The position numbers and the translations under genes are program-made. Positions 35,101 to 45,310 of a stretch of DNA of 64,000 nucleotides are shown piece by piece. This stretch comes from Micractinium sp. NFX-FRZ (lineage: Eukaryota > Chlorophyta > Trebouxiophyceae > Chlorellales > Chlorellaceae), in NCBI GenBank assembly GCA_029339195.1, contig JAPTJF010000364.1, positions 1 to 64,000 on the forward strand, read 5' to 3'. Below the pieces are notes generated by a model. It worked only from the letters and a program-made list of their open reading frames with translations. It had not been told where the DNA came from and ran no database searches. Each line of letters begins with the position of its first letter. The stretch's first letter is position 1.

Positions 35101-38100
35101 GGTCGAGAAGGCGCTGGGAGTGTCAGGTGCCTGCCTGCCTGCCCGCCGGGCGCTGGCCTCGTGCAGTTCGGGCGCCGATATGCCTGCACCTGCCGGCTGC
35201 TGTGCTGCTGCGCCTGCGTACCACTGTCGGGCTACTGCCTCGCTGCCTTGACCACTCTGTTTGGCGCTGCCAGGGCAGCACAGCTCCACATTCCCAACAC
35301 AACACCACCCCACCCATGCAAGCACACCTCTTACCTTCTTTCTGCTCCCCCATAGAAGTCACCTCTTGCCACTCAATGCCTTGCCCTCCACCCCGCATTG
35401 TAGACAAGCTGTTTCTAGCTGCACACTCCCCCTGCCGTGCCAACCTCACCTCACCCAGATCCGCCCACCCCATTCAGCAACATGCGGTATGCTGTGCTGC
35501 CCCGCAGGCGAGCCATTTGAGCTGCACGGCGTCATCCTGCGCTCCACGCTGCTGCGCCTGCTGCGGTCACGTCGTGGCTTCATAGACCCCCGAGACTCCT
35601 CCCCCCTCCCGCTGCGGCAGCAGCAGCAGCAGGCGGGCGGTGGCGGCAGCAGCAGCGGCGGAGGGCAGTTCCCGGGGCAGGCGGTGCTGGCAAATGGGAG
35701 CGTGGAGTATGCGGCAGCAGCGGCGGCGGCGCAGCTAGAGTGAGTGCTGCTGGGCGTGCTGTGGTGTTGTGCGTGCTGCGGCACTCAGGGTTGCTTAGAT
35801 ACATGGCGTGTTGTGGCACTGGGTATGCTGGGCGTGCTGTGGTGTTGGGTATGCTGTGGTGCTGGGCGTGCTGTGGCAGGCACTTCAGGGGGCAGAGTGA
35901 GCTTGATCACTTCTGCCGCCGCCTGGGTGAGTGGGGGTCTGTTGCCTTGGCCGCCCGCATGCGTGCGTTGTTGCGGCACAGCTGTCGGCTTGGCATCCGC
36001 TGCCTTTGCTTGTCAGCTGGCACAGAGGGCTGGCAACTGGGGCAATGCACCGCCACTTCCGCCGCCCCCTCTCTGCACGCTAAAACCCCGCCCGCTGCCC
36101 CCCCGCCTGCAGCGAGCGCGCCCACGTGCCCAGCAGGCAGAAGGAGCGGCTGGCGGCGATAGAGGAGATGCAGCAGATACCGCTCAAGGTGGGGGGCGTG
36201 GCCCTGTGCGAGAAAGCTGTGCGCTGGGGACGGGAAAAGGAGTCAGAGAGGGTTGGGGAGGCGAGGGGAGCAGGGGGCATTGCCACTTCGTCAGGGCACT
36301 ATCCTGTACGACTTGCTGGCGCTTCGCTGGCTGGCTGCCGCGGGCTGCCACACGCCGTCTCTTCACCCTAATTGCGAGTCCATTTGCACGCAGGAGGAGC
36401 AGGAGGATATGGTGTATATATCCAAGCTGCTGCACAGACCCCTGCAGGCTGCCCTGCAGCCGGGACTGCCCCGTCACCTCCCATCCCTCTCTGCCTCTTT
36501 CCGCCTCCCCCTGCACCGCCTGCAGATCCGTGTGCGTGAGGAGCAGGAGGGGATCATCGCGGCGCTGGCCCCCGGCGACTTTGACTCCCTGCTGGACCTG
36601 CGGCCCTTCATGCAGCGCACGCCCTACGTGGTCAACGAGGACGCCTCGCTGAGCAGGGGGTACAGGTGGGCGGGGCGGGCGGGTGCTCAGTTGTGTTGGC
36701 ATTTCCCCCTCTTACCCCGAGTGTTGGTTTATGAGGGACGCCTGGCTGAGCACAGGGGGTGCAGGTGGGCGGGGCGGGGGGGGGGGCTCTTCTTTTGTTG
36801 CATCGCTGGGCCGGGGGTGACAGGGTGGGCGGCGCGGGTTGTTTTGTTGCCTCCGTGTTTGTGCAATTCAGAGAGCATGGACTGCAGACTGTTGCACACC
36901 AAGGGCGTGCGCCACATGTTTGCATCACACCCACCCTGCCCTGCATCCCTCCCACCAAACCCCGCATCCCCCCTCCTGCCCAGTCCACCCGGAGCCTTCA
37001 CAGCCCTGGCACACCCTGGCATCGCCCTCCCCTCCCCTCGCCCGCTGCTGCCGCAGGCTGTTCCGCACCATGGGCCTGCGCCACATGTTTGTGTCCCCAC
37101 CCCACCCCCTGGTGTCGGGCATGGTCACGCGCAAGGACATCATCACCGGTGAGTGGGTGCTGTGATGTTCATGGCAGTACAGCTCAGCACAGTGTACTGC
37201 CACAAGCACATCACCACCGGTGGGTGGGTGGGTGAGTGGTGGTCACAGGTGTGCAGCTCAGACCGTGCTTGGGGAGTTGGTTGGGGCTGGGCCAGCCTAC
37301 GGAGCAAGGGACATCATCAGCGGTGGGTGGGTGCAGTTGTGTTCACGGCAGTACAGCTCAGCACAGTGTGCTGCCACAAGCACATCATCACCTGTGGGTG
37401 AGTGCTAGCGAAATGGACAGTGTGGTGCATCGGCAGTGGGTTGGGCCATGGTCCCGTGCAAGGAACGTTTTGCCCACTAGGCGGGGGGCTGGGCGAGTCA
37501 GAAACGCATCCTTGGTGATTGGGCGACATTGGTTGGGGGGCGCTGCGCCGCCATCAATAGGAGTGAAGGGCATCAACGCGAGTACTCGCGCCTCGCCGCA
37601 TCGCATGCCATGACCTCCCCCTGCCCCAAAGGCACCGCGCGCCTCGCACCTCTCCTGCATCTCCCGCCTCTCACTCTGCCCCTGCTGCCCTGTCCGGCCC
37701 GCAGACAACGCCAAGCTGGCGCTGGGGCGCAAGGCTAACCTGGGGCTGGTGGACTCAGACGCCCAGGTGCCCGGGGGCGGGCAGGCTGGCTGGCTGGCTG
37801 GTGGGCGGTGCGGTGTGGTGCACTTCGGTGGGGTGTATTTGAGAGCACAGCTGTGTGCTTCTTTGCGGCGTGTGTCAGTTGGAACAGGTACTCTCAAGAT
37901 GCTCCGGAAGGCGCCCGGCTGCTGGCTGCCTGTTGAGTCTACACTGGAACCTGGGTTGGCCTGCGCCCACTTGGCTTGTTGGTGCACCCGCCTGCCTGCT
38001 GTTGCAGCACCAGCCCACTCAACCACCCTGCCCCCCGCCCATGCGCCTGCTCCCCTGTCCCAACCCCGCCCTCTGCCGCGCCGCCTGCTCCCCGGTCCCA

Positions 38101-38941
38101 ACCCCGCCCTCCGCCGCGCCGCCTGCTCCCCTGTCCCAACCCCGCCACCCCACCTGCCCCGCCCGTGCTCCGTGCCTGCAGGTGCTGCGCCGCCGGCTGC
38201 CCTTCATCCCCTACTCGGCCTACGACCCCACAGCAGGTGGGTGAGGGCGCCCGCCCGCTCGCCCAGGGCAGGCAGGCGGGGGGCTGGCCAGGTAGAGCGC
38301 GCCCCGGGCTGGTTGCTTCTGCCTGATGGTGGTGCATCTCGCTCTGCCCTGCCTCCTACGCAACCGGCCAGTCGGCCTCTCTGCAATGTGCAGTGGCCAC
38401 ATTGTGCCGGCTTCCCTGTGCTGTGCACTTGCCACGCGTCTTAGGCGCCAGCCCCATCGCCACGCAAACCTCCGTTGGGCAGCAGACTCTCACGCCCCGC
38501 ATCCACTCCATGCACTGCACGCTTCCCCCGCCTGCCCCCCGCCCACAGCAGCGCCGGCAGGGTCTCCACCTGTTCTTCAACCTGCCAAGTGTCCTGCCCT
38601 CGCATCGTCCACGACCCACCGGTTTTCCTGCTCTTGCACCAGCTACAACCCAGTACTTTCTTGCTGTGCATCACAGCTACATTGCGCCACTTCCCCGCCC
38701 CTGCACCAGCTGCAACCCACCACCTCCTTGCCCTGCCCTTCATGCCGCAGGCTCCTCCCGCATGCCCCCCGCCGACAGCAGCGCCAGCCTGGGAGTGGAG
38801 GCGGAGGAGAGTGGCGTGGCTAATGGCGCCGAGGATGGGGCGGTGGAGGGGGACGCAGCGGCGGGGGACCGCTTCCAGCACACCATCACGCAGCGGCGGA
38901 GGGCGGGGGAGACGGAGCTTGCATCGGTGGGCGTGGAGTGA
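26127..38941 (+). CDS. CLC-type chloride channel / anion-proton antiporter
   Basis: Twenty-nine exons from ATG 26127 to TGA 38941 stay in phase and give about 1003 residues. It moves chloride or nitrate across an endomembrane, probably exchanging for protons. Visible signatures: GSGIPE selectivity loop (~residue 193), GKEGPFVH with the gating glutamate (~235), FCIEEG (~311) at the place of the internal proton glutamate, which favours antiport over channel, GMFVPSLAVGAAGGRL, and GAAAFLGGSTRM. Two CBS domains follow (~669-720 and ~825-905), separated by a Gln/Ser-rich insert. Ser in GSGIPE predicts chloride rather than nitrate preference (known for plant CLCs). Exons: 26127-26200, 26365-26491, 26867-26944, 27177-27237, 27559-27690, 27991-28066, 28648-28796, 29187-29266, 29519-29651, 30005-30175, 30527-30607, 30890-30974, 31270-31339, 31494-31529, 31829-31990, 32322-32368, 32721-32815, 33128-33253, 33694-33815, 34347-34445, 34725-34838, 35081-35126, 35508-35739, 36113-36188, 36526-36665, 37057-37148, 37705-37766, 38182-38236, 38751-38941. 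Confidence 0.9.
28433..28565 (+). pseudogene. Two degraded copies of the GSGIPE exon start
   Basis: In the intron before exon 28648-28796, two segments repeat the exon's beginning: 28433-28465 (TTGTGGAGCCGTTGGCAGC) and 28525-28565, which still encodes FVEPLPAGSGIPK. Both lack the rest of the exon. Confidence 0.7.
28846..28905 (+). pseudogene. Copy of the 3' part of the GSGIPE exon
   Basis: GTGTCGGGCAGCACCTTCAG and following bases encode KVSGSTFSIAAGL, repeating KLSGITFSIAAGL of the exon that ends at 28796. The copied splice donor has been lost. Confidence 0.7.
29826..29965 (+). pseudogene. Dead tandem copy of exon 30005-30175 start
   Basis: A 125-base period links 29880 and 30005. Acceptor, GGLLFCIEEGV and the IFWRG segment are repeated with few changes, but one extra T near 29920 shifts the frame, so only the downstream copy can be used. 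A more decayed third copy may lie at 29690-29790. Confidence 0.8.
31690..31748 (+). pseudogene. Copy of exon 31829 start
   Basis: GACGACCTGCAGTACCTGGA and the following GGC (DDLQYLEAD) occur at 31710 and again as the real exon start at 31829, with similar upstream bases but no AG acceptor in the first copy. Confidence 0.75.
33560..33650 (+). pseudogene. Copy of exon 33694 start
   Basis: CTGCAG plus the bases encoding GAAAFL are repeated at about 33594 and 33687; the first copy diverges after six codons. Confidence 0.75.
33825..34140 (+). pseudogene. Copies of exon 33694-33815 3' end
   Basis: 33981-34036 repeats the exon end (TGCAGCTC...GTGCCCCTCATGCTCACC, then TTCGCAAAGGTGGGCGC) including the donor. 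Shorter pieces (GCAAAGGTGGG near 33835, GAAGGTGGGCGC near 34078-34100) extend the series. Confidence 0.7.
36388..36418 (+). pseudogene. Copy of exon 36526 start
   Basis: CAGGAGGAGCAGGAGGATAT resembles the REEQEGI-encoding start of the real exon 36526-36665. Confidence 0.5.
36725..36780 (+). pseudogene. Copy of exon 36526-36665 3' end
   Basis: GACGCCTGGCTGAGCACAGG, a GGGTGCAG end and GTGGGCGGGG repeat the exon end and donor about 103 bases downstream. Confidence 0.7.
36888..36950 (+). pseudogene. Copy of exon 37057 start
   Basis: GCAGACTGTTGCACACCAAG and the bases for GVRHMF repeat the LFRTMGLRHMF exon start, acceptor AG included. Confidence 0.7.
37125..37405 (+). repeat. Four-copy repeat of an exon end and its donor
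   Basis: Blocks holding GACATCATCACCGGTGAGTG-like junctions followed by GGCAGTACAGCTCAGCACAG and CCACAAGCACATCA recur after exon 37057-37148. Each block re-creates the ATC-ACC-G/gt donor context. Confidence 0.75.
38040..38160. repeat. Tandem repeat upstream of CLC exon 38182
   Basis: Units of about 36 bases (TGCTCCCCTGTCCCAACCCC plus GCCCTCCGCCGCGCCGCC) repeat three times in the pyrimidine-rich end of the intron. Confidence 0.7.
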
Positions 38942-39215
38942 GGCGGCCAGGGAGCTGGGCGGGCACTGGCAGGGCCTGGGAGCCGGCAGGGCAGGCCGGC
39001 GAAGGAGCAGCAGCAGGCACCTGCCCAAACCTGGCTGGGCCTTGGCAATGCCGAAGGCACCCTCTGCACTCTGCCAGTGACAGCTGGCATTCGAGAGAGC
39101 GGCTACCAAACGAGCGAGAGTGAGCAAGAGTGACTGACCAAGTAACGTGTTGCTTTACGGCTGGTGGGCCCGCCTGGCCGTGCATGTGCATGCATGCAAA
39201 CTTTTGGCACCAATA

Positions 39216-39220
39216 TGTAA
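39216..39220 (+). terminator. TGTAA poly(A) signal, CLC gene
   Basis: TGTAA 275 bases after the CLC stop codon. Confidence 0.6.
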
Positions 39221-39428
39221 TGCACTGATCGTGTGCAACAGAAACCTCAGTCATTTTGAAGCGAATGCATCAGGCCAGGCAGGCCGCACAGGCAGGGATG
39301 AGCAAGCGCACTATGGTCCAGCACTCATAGCCCGGCCTCCATCGGTGCTCAACTCAATGGTTGGTGATGTCGATCAAGCGCAAGAGTTGAAGAGTACCTG
39401 GTAGCTTGTTGCAGCCGGTTGCGCTTCC

Positions 39429-39433
39429 TTACA
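39429..39433 (-). terminator. TGTAA poly(A) signal, helical-protein gene
   Basis: Minus-strand TGTAA 26 bases after the stop at 39459; a tail-to-tail arrangement with the CLC gene. Confidence 0.55.
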
Positions 39434-39458
39434 TAACTTCTCAGATGCATAAACTTGC

Positions 39459-42400
39459 CTAGCTCAAACCTCTCGCTCTGCTGCTGCCGCTGCCGCCAAC
39501 TTCCGCGCCTGTCGCTGCCGCTAGCGCTGCCTCGTCAGCATCGTCTGGCTCCGCTGCTGCTGCTGCTCCCGCCGGTGCCGCACCCTCGCCGCTCTCCGCT
39601 GGACCCCCTCCTCCTCCTTCTCCTGCTGCTGCTTCTGCTGCCGCTGCGTCCTCCCTGCTGGTGCCGCCCCGTCCCGCCCCGGCGGCGCGCCGCTTCCAGG
39701 GGCGGGGGTACCGGCCCAGGCGCCACTCGACGTGCCGCCACTTGGCAGGCTGCAGCCAGCGCAAGCCGTGCTCGCTGTACTGCCAGGCAGCAAAGACCTG
39801 CCGCAGTGCCGCCAGCTGCTTGTCGTACAGCAGCTTCTCATGCTGCCGCAGGAAGGCGCAGGCGGCTGCCAGGGTGGCGTCGGGCGGCCGCAGGCCCAAC
39901 GCTTCAAGCAGGGTCAGCCAGCGGCACACCTCGTGCAGCTCCAAACCCATCTCCTGCAGGCAGAGTTCAGGGGAACCAGTGAACAGTGACATGCATACTA
40001 TGAAAGGAACAGATGCAGGCCATATCAGACCAGGCAAGGCAGGCTACCCACCGGTGCCCTGCAGCTCAAAATCCACATGCAGCCTAGCAAGGGATGCCAG
40101 GCTGCGCAGAAGGACCTGACGCATTCCTTGCCAAAAGGGCACCCACCTTGCGCCAGCGCTTGCGTGGCTGCCCGCTGCTGGCCTGCAACTGCTCCACCCG
40201 CTCCCGAAGCTTGGCCAAACTGACACGCAGCAGCTGCTGCTCCTCCGCCCGTGCCGCCTCAAACTGCCACCCCTGCAGGTGTGGGCACGGGCAATGAGGG
40301 ACGTACAGAGCAGGCAGGTGGGCAGGAGGCATTAGCTTGCAGGTGGCAGGTGGGCGCAGCCAATGAGGGGCAGCAGGCAAGAGCTTGGGCCGCGGGAAGG
40401 GATGGCTTGCTCAGCCCAGCAGTCTGCCCCTTGGCAACCGCCCAAGCTGTGGCGGCAGCAGAGGTGCATAACACAGCAGGAGAGTCTCTCGCCCCTCCCA
40501 GCCAGCGATACGCGGCAGCCCACCTCACAGCCCACCCCCACTGGCCCTCCCTTGCAACCCAAGCACCCACCCACCTCCAGCTTTAGCACCGTGAGCAGGC
40601 GCAGGCAGAAGTCTGCTGCCACCGCTGGCCGAGCTGCCGGAAGCTGCTCCTGTGCAACCTGCACCACGGTCTGCCGCAGCTCCGGGCAGCCTTCCAGCAG
40701 CCCCAAGGTGCGGCAGAAGGACAGTGCCCGGCCTGCAAGGCCCAAGCTGCCGGCGCCGGCGCCAGGCAGGCAGCTCAGCAGCACCTGCTGCAGCCCCTCT
40801 GCCAGGTCAGCGCTGACGGGGAAGATGGTGTAGGCTGCTGCCTGGGTGTGGGCCTCAAGCAGGCGCACAGCCACTCGCGCCACAAAGCGCAACCGCTGCT
40901 GCTCGTCGCCGCCGCCGGTGCCGCCGCTGCTGCCGTCCTCTGGCGCCGCCGCTGCTGCATCCCGGAGGCAAGCCAGGGCGGCTATGTCTGCTGAGAAGGC
41001 CACCCCGGGGGTGACGGGGAGGTTGAGGCAGCGCCAGGCGGGCAGGATGGCTTGCAGCTCCCGAGCGCTCGCCGCCAGCAGCACCCGCTCTGCCGCCGCC
41101 ACCAGCGCCTGGCCCAGCGCCGGGCCGGGGCTCATCCCCAGAGTGCTATAGGAGGTCAAGATGGTGCGAAGATCGCTGCAGGTGGGCTCCAGAAGACCCA
41201 GTATCGCCGCATCTTCCAGTGCCTCCTGCTCTCCCTGCTGCAGCGGCTGCTGCATGGCCGCCGACGTGGACAGCAGGCTGCGCACCGCCGCCAGCGCCGC
41301 CTCCCCGTCAAGCGCCTCATCCCGCAGCGCCGCCACCGCACACTCCCGCAGCACCAGGAAGGTGTCGAGCAGGCCAGGCCGCCAGCGGCGCACGCGCGGC
41401 GCCTCCCCGCCGCCGCCGCCGCCCGCTGCTGCTGCTTGCTGGGCAGCCGCATACGCCGCCCCCTCGTTGTGCTCTTGCACGGCTGCCAGGCCCTCCATGG
41501 CAGCAAACAGGTGCACGCTGTTGAGGGCGTCGGCGTGGTGCAGCAGCAGGCGCAGCACGTGGGTCAGCTGCCCCTTCCGCCCCGCCCGGGACAGCTCGTG
41601 CGCGAGCAGGGCGGGGCTGAGGCGCGGCAGCGGCTGCGCTGTGCCCTCCGCTGGTTCCGCCCACAGCTGCGGGAAGGGGGGGCAGCAGGGGGCAGGTCGG
41701 GTGGTGGGTGCTGCGAGGCATGCAGGCGATCAATGCCAGGTGGGTGCTGTGAGGCATGGGGGCGGTCAATGCCGGGTTGGGCGCCGTGAGGCATGCGAGT
41801 GGTTGAGGCCAAGTGTTGGGTGCTGTGGCGTGGTTGGAGCACCGCAGCATGGGAGGGCAGGCAGCTCTGCCCACGTACGCGCACATGACGCACACGCATC
41901 AGCCCACAAGTGCATGAGCACAAGGTCGCCTGCACCCCAGGTGCAACAGGCACACGGCACACACCAGCCATCCCTGCATCGCCTTGGGAGGCGCTCCCAC
42001 CCAGCCACGTACTCACCGGCGATTCGACCTGCGTGAAGCACATGGCGGGCGTGAGCTTCTCCGCCAGCTGGCGCCCGGGCAGCATGCCCAGCACGAGGTA
42101 GCTGGACAGAAGTTCCTGGAGATGAGTGGCCGAGGCGGCGGGCAGGGCGGCCAGCGCCACCCCCTCCACCGTCGCCTGCTGTGCCGCGCTGAGCGGCAGC
42201 CGCATCCAACAGGACGACATCAGCAGGCGGCAGGCCGAGCCCATGCTGAGCTGGCGCCCCTCATGCTGCATCAGGCCAAACAGCACGTCCCGCGCCGCCA
42301 AGAAGGCCTCCCGCTCGCCGGCGTACGGCGGCCGCCGTGCCTTGTGCACTTCGTTGGCCATGCGCGTGAGGGCCTGCTCCACAACCACGCTGGTGACCAC

Positions 42401-43115
42401 CGTGGCGCACCCGCCGGGCGCCAGGCGCAGCGCCCGTGCCAGCGCCGGAGGCACCTGCCAGGCAGACGGATCAGGGCTCGGGGCGCCCGCCGCTCGGCCG
42501 CCGCTGCCGTCGCTGCCGCTGCTCCTGCTGCTGCTGCTGCTGCTGCTGCCGGTGAGGGACAGCATGCCTTGTGCCTCCAAGCGGGCGACCAGCTCAGGCA
42601 GCTCGTCTGGCTGCAGCCCCAGGAGCTCCTGGAAGCGCTCGACTTTGGGCCAGATCGGGTGGCGCAGCAGCGCGGCCATGAGCTGGCGGTGATGTGGCGG
42701 GTAGGCGCTGGCAGCCGCCACCACCGGCCCTGCGGCAGCGGCGGCGGCAGCCAGCAACCCGGTGGGACCGGGGCTGGGGTCGCCGCTGCTGCTGCTGCTG
42801 CTGCTGCTGCCGCTGCTGCTGCTGCTGCTGGGAGGCAGAGCTTCCGCTGTGCTGCTGCTCTCAGCTGTAGCCTGTGCTGTGCTGCTGGAACTGCTGCTGG
42901 AGCTGCTGCTTGCGGGTGGCACCGCCACCTGCAAGGGGCAGGCAGGTATGCAGCAACAATCGGGCGCCAGACAAGGGCTGCTGACAGGCGGGTGGCGGCG
43001 GCAGCGGCGGCGGCGGCAGCACAGCCGGCCCAACCCAGAGCGGGCTCACCTCGGCTGCGCTACTGAACATTGCCGCTGCAGCTCGTAGGGTGGCCAGGAG
43101 GCCGGAGGGGCCGCC
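39459..43115 (-). CDS. Large helical protein of unknown function
   Basis: Exons 43050-43115, 42017-42928, 40575-41666, 40147-40272 and 39459-39953 are all phase 0. Counted from MFSSAAE (43070) they give about 881 residues; the 5' end is uncertain. The protein is almost all predicted alpha-helix in Ala/Leu-rich units of 35-40 residues (for example LRTILTSYSTLGMSPGPALG and LQELLSSYLVLGMLPGRQL, which resemble each other), with a poly-Ser start. The C-terminus has EMGLELHEVCRWLTLLEALG, a Trp-rich segment (RWLQPAKWRHVEWRLGRYP) and an acidic Ala tail. The repeated 'Y..LGM.PG..L' units recall organellar RNA-binding helical-repeat proteins (OPR/FASTK-like), but no RAP domain is seen, so this is only a suggestion. 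Confidence 0.65.
41700..41835. repeat. Intronic minisatellite (~44 bp)
   Basis: Three imperfect units with GGGTGCTGTGAGGCATG cores lie in the intron directly upstream of exon 40575-41666. Confidence 0.7.
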
Positions 43116-43508
43116 CTGCAGGGTATGAAGCAGCGACCAACTTTTGGTCAGGTGCCATCACGCCGGGTGCAAGCATTGCATTTTGCAGATCGCGGTATCA
43201 GGAGGCCTGATATTACCTTCGACTGCGGGCACAGTGCCCGCATGGTGACAACCCCAACAGCGCGCCAGGTTGTGGGGCCTATCTGCTACAGCAACCTTCA
43301 AGAAACATTGTGAGCTCGATCTGGCAATGGCATGCGGCGCGGGATGCGCGCAGCAACAGCCAGCGCAGTACACCCCTCCCGCCCGCTGTACACAGCGCTC
43401 CCCACGCCGCCACTGCTGCCGAACCGCACATCCTCACTCGATTCGCTGTTGTGCCTCGCCTTCCGCAACAATTGTCGAAGCATCACGATACAAGTTGAAA
43501 TTATGCAC
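43116..43508. other. Intergenic: IFT46 3' UTR and downstream promoter
   Basis: No supportable exon. Two minus-strand genes follow each other here (IFT46 ends at 43509). The start exon of the helical-protein gene could lie here. Confidence 0.4.
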
Positions 43509-44905
43509 CTAGACAAGCACTGCCCCGCGCGGGGGCCCAGCACCACCACCAGCGCTGCCAGCAGGGGCCTCGCCCGCCGCCGCCGCCGCCACCGACGCCA
43601 GCACTGCCGCCGTGGCCGATGCCACTGAAAACACGCTCTGCTGCTGGAACTCCGGGTTTGACTTGAACTCGAGGTACAGGGCGAACAGGGAGTGCAGGGC
43701 CTCGGCCAGGCCGGCCGCGCCGCCGCCGCTGCTGGCAGGTGGGGCCAGGTCCAGCACAGCCAGAACGATGCGAGCAAAGGTGTGCAGATCCACGTCCTGA
43801 GGGGTTGGCGTTCAGCAGGTGGCAGGGAAGAGGGAAATGTGTCCCAGGGGTGAGTGAGTACGTCACATGAAGGAGCCAAGGGAGCATGCTGGGACAGGGG
43901 CACAACGGGAGTGCCGCTGCACCGGCGGCTTCCAGGCCCAGCCATGCAAACCCATCGAAAACAGACGGCACCCTGCCCATCCACCAACCTTCCCTGCACC
44001 CCGCTGCAAGCCCCCCAGCCCTGCCCACCTGGCGGGGGTCTGGCAGCGAGCTGCTCTGAATCTGCGCCTGCATCTCCGGGCTCCACGCCTGCATGAGCGT
44101 CTCCAGGTCGGGCGGCGCCGGCGCCAGCACCGCAGCCGAATCCACGGCCTGCACACACAGAGCGTGGCATGCGGAGGTAGGCGGTTGAGTGACTGTTCCA
44201 GTGCCACTAGCACCTTGATGGGCATGCAGGCCGGCGCGCAGGCTTGAGCACCCAGCCCCCCAAACCGCCACCCACCCAACCCACCCACGTAGGCAGCCTT
44301 TGCAAGCGCCCACCTGGTGCAGCGACTCCACTTGCTGAATCCAAGTCTCCAGCTTGTGCGGCTGGTGGGCGGCATCCGGCACCCAGCCCAGCGACGGCTG
44401 CGAGCCGCCGTCGGCGGCAGCACCCATGTCGCCGCCTCCCCCCGCATGCAGGCGCAGCTGGTGGCGCAGCTGCAGCGCCAGGGTGGCAGGGTCCGACTGA
44501 TGCAGCGCCGGCTCGTCCAGCACGGTCAGCCCCAGGAAGTCAGGCTCCCCGTCGGGGCGGGGAGGCGCCGTGAAAGCGTTGGGGGCGCCGATGGCGGGCA
44601 CCTGCGGCAGGCAGGTTCGATGGCTTGGTGAGGTTAGGGGATGCCGTACGCAGGGCTGCAGGGGTGGTGCTTGTCGCAGCTAGGCTTAGCTGAAGACCAA
44701 GTTGCGCAAAGGAAAAATAACAAGGATTGTCGGCAGGAATGCTGAGTAAAAGGTGGCAGCAAGCGGAGCAGCGCACGTAGTCGGGCTGGAAGGGCTGCAG
44801 CTTGAGCGGCAGCTGGTACTCCGGGGGGCGGTAGGCGTCGGCAATCGCAAAGAGCTCCTCTAGCTGCTGCTGCTGCTGCTGCTGTGTCGCGCCATCTCCC
44901 TTCAT
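43509..44905 (-). CDS. IFT46: Intraflagellar transport protein 46
   Basis: Four phase-0 exons (44777-44905, 44314-44601, 44029-44148, 43509-43796) give about 274 residues. Family landmarks in order: ELFAIADAYRPPEYQLPLKL, QPFQPDY, VPAIGAPNAF, PRPDGEPDFLGLTVLDEP, QSDPATLALQLR, LETLMQAW, LPDPRQDVDLHTFA and LFALYLEFKSNPEFQQQ. IFT46 is a core subunit of the IFT-B train that carries cargo, notably outer dynein arms, in cilia. A Gln run precedes the conserved start. The acidic N-terminal extension of other IFT46 proteins is missing or lies in an unseen 5' exon. The C-terminus ends in an Ala/Gly-rich tail instead of a long coiled coil. Divergent from the COQ7-like gene across about 400 bases. Confidence 0.88.
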
Positions 44906-45310
44906 CTCTGCAGTCAAAGTAAATGTGAGCGGCAAGCAGTTGATGGCGCAAAGGCATTCGGCGGCAGCCACCCGCTCCTGCCGCCGCCCATCTGACGCCT
45001 TGGTTGTGCGTCTGTCCCTAGCCGGCAGCTGTTCTGCAGTTCTGGTAGCTTTACCTGTCAACCCCTTGGCCTGCGCGGGAGTCCCAGTCGTCGGGACGGT
45101 CTGTCGCCACGGCACGTTGACCAGTTCCCTGATGCCGCTCGCAGGTAGTCCTTGAAGGGGGCCACGCTAGCAGAGCACTGTAACAATACACCGACACAAT
45201 TTGCAGTCTGGAGAGCGGCGTAGCACGACACCGCATGCTGCACTGCTCGTTTGCCGCTCCTCCTCTCCTGCCTTTCGATCGCGCATCCCTTACAGTTCGG
45301 CCAATCAAAC

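Noticed and set aside
36393..36450. EEQEDMVYISKLLHRPLQ as a real CLC exon
   Set aside because: It mimics the start of exon 36526, adding it would break the link between the helix ending IPLK and IRVREEQEG; treated as an echo.
41052..43066. Long plus-strand frames of 245-360 residues
   Set aside because: Antisense shadows of the helical-protein gene, whose minus frame has phase-consistent splice sites and a nearby poly(A) signal.
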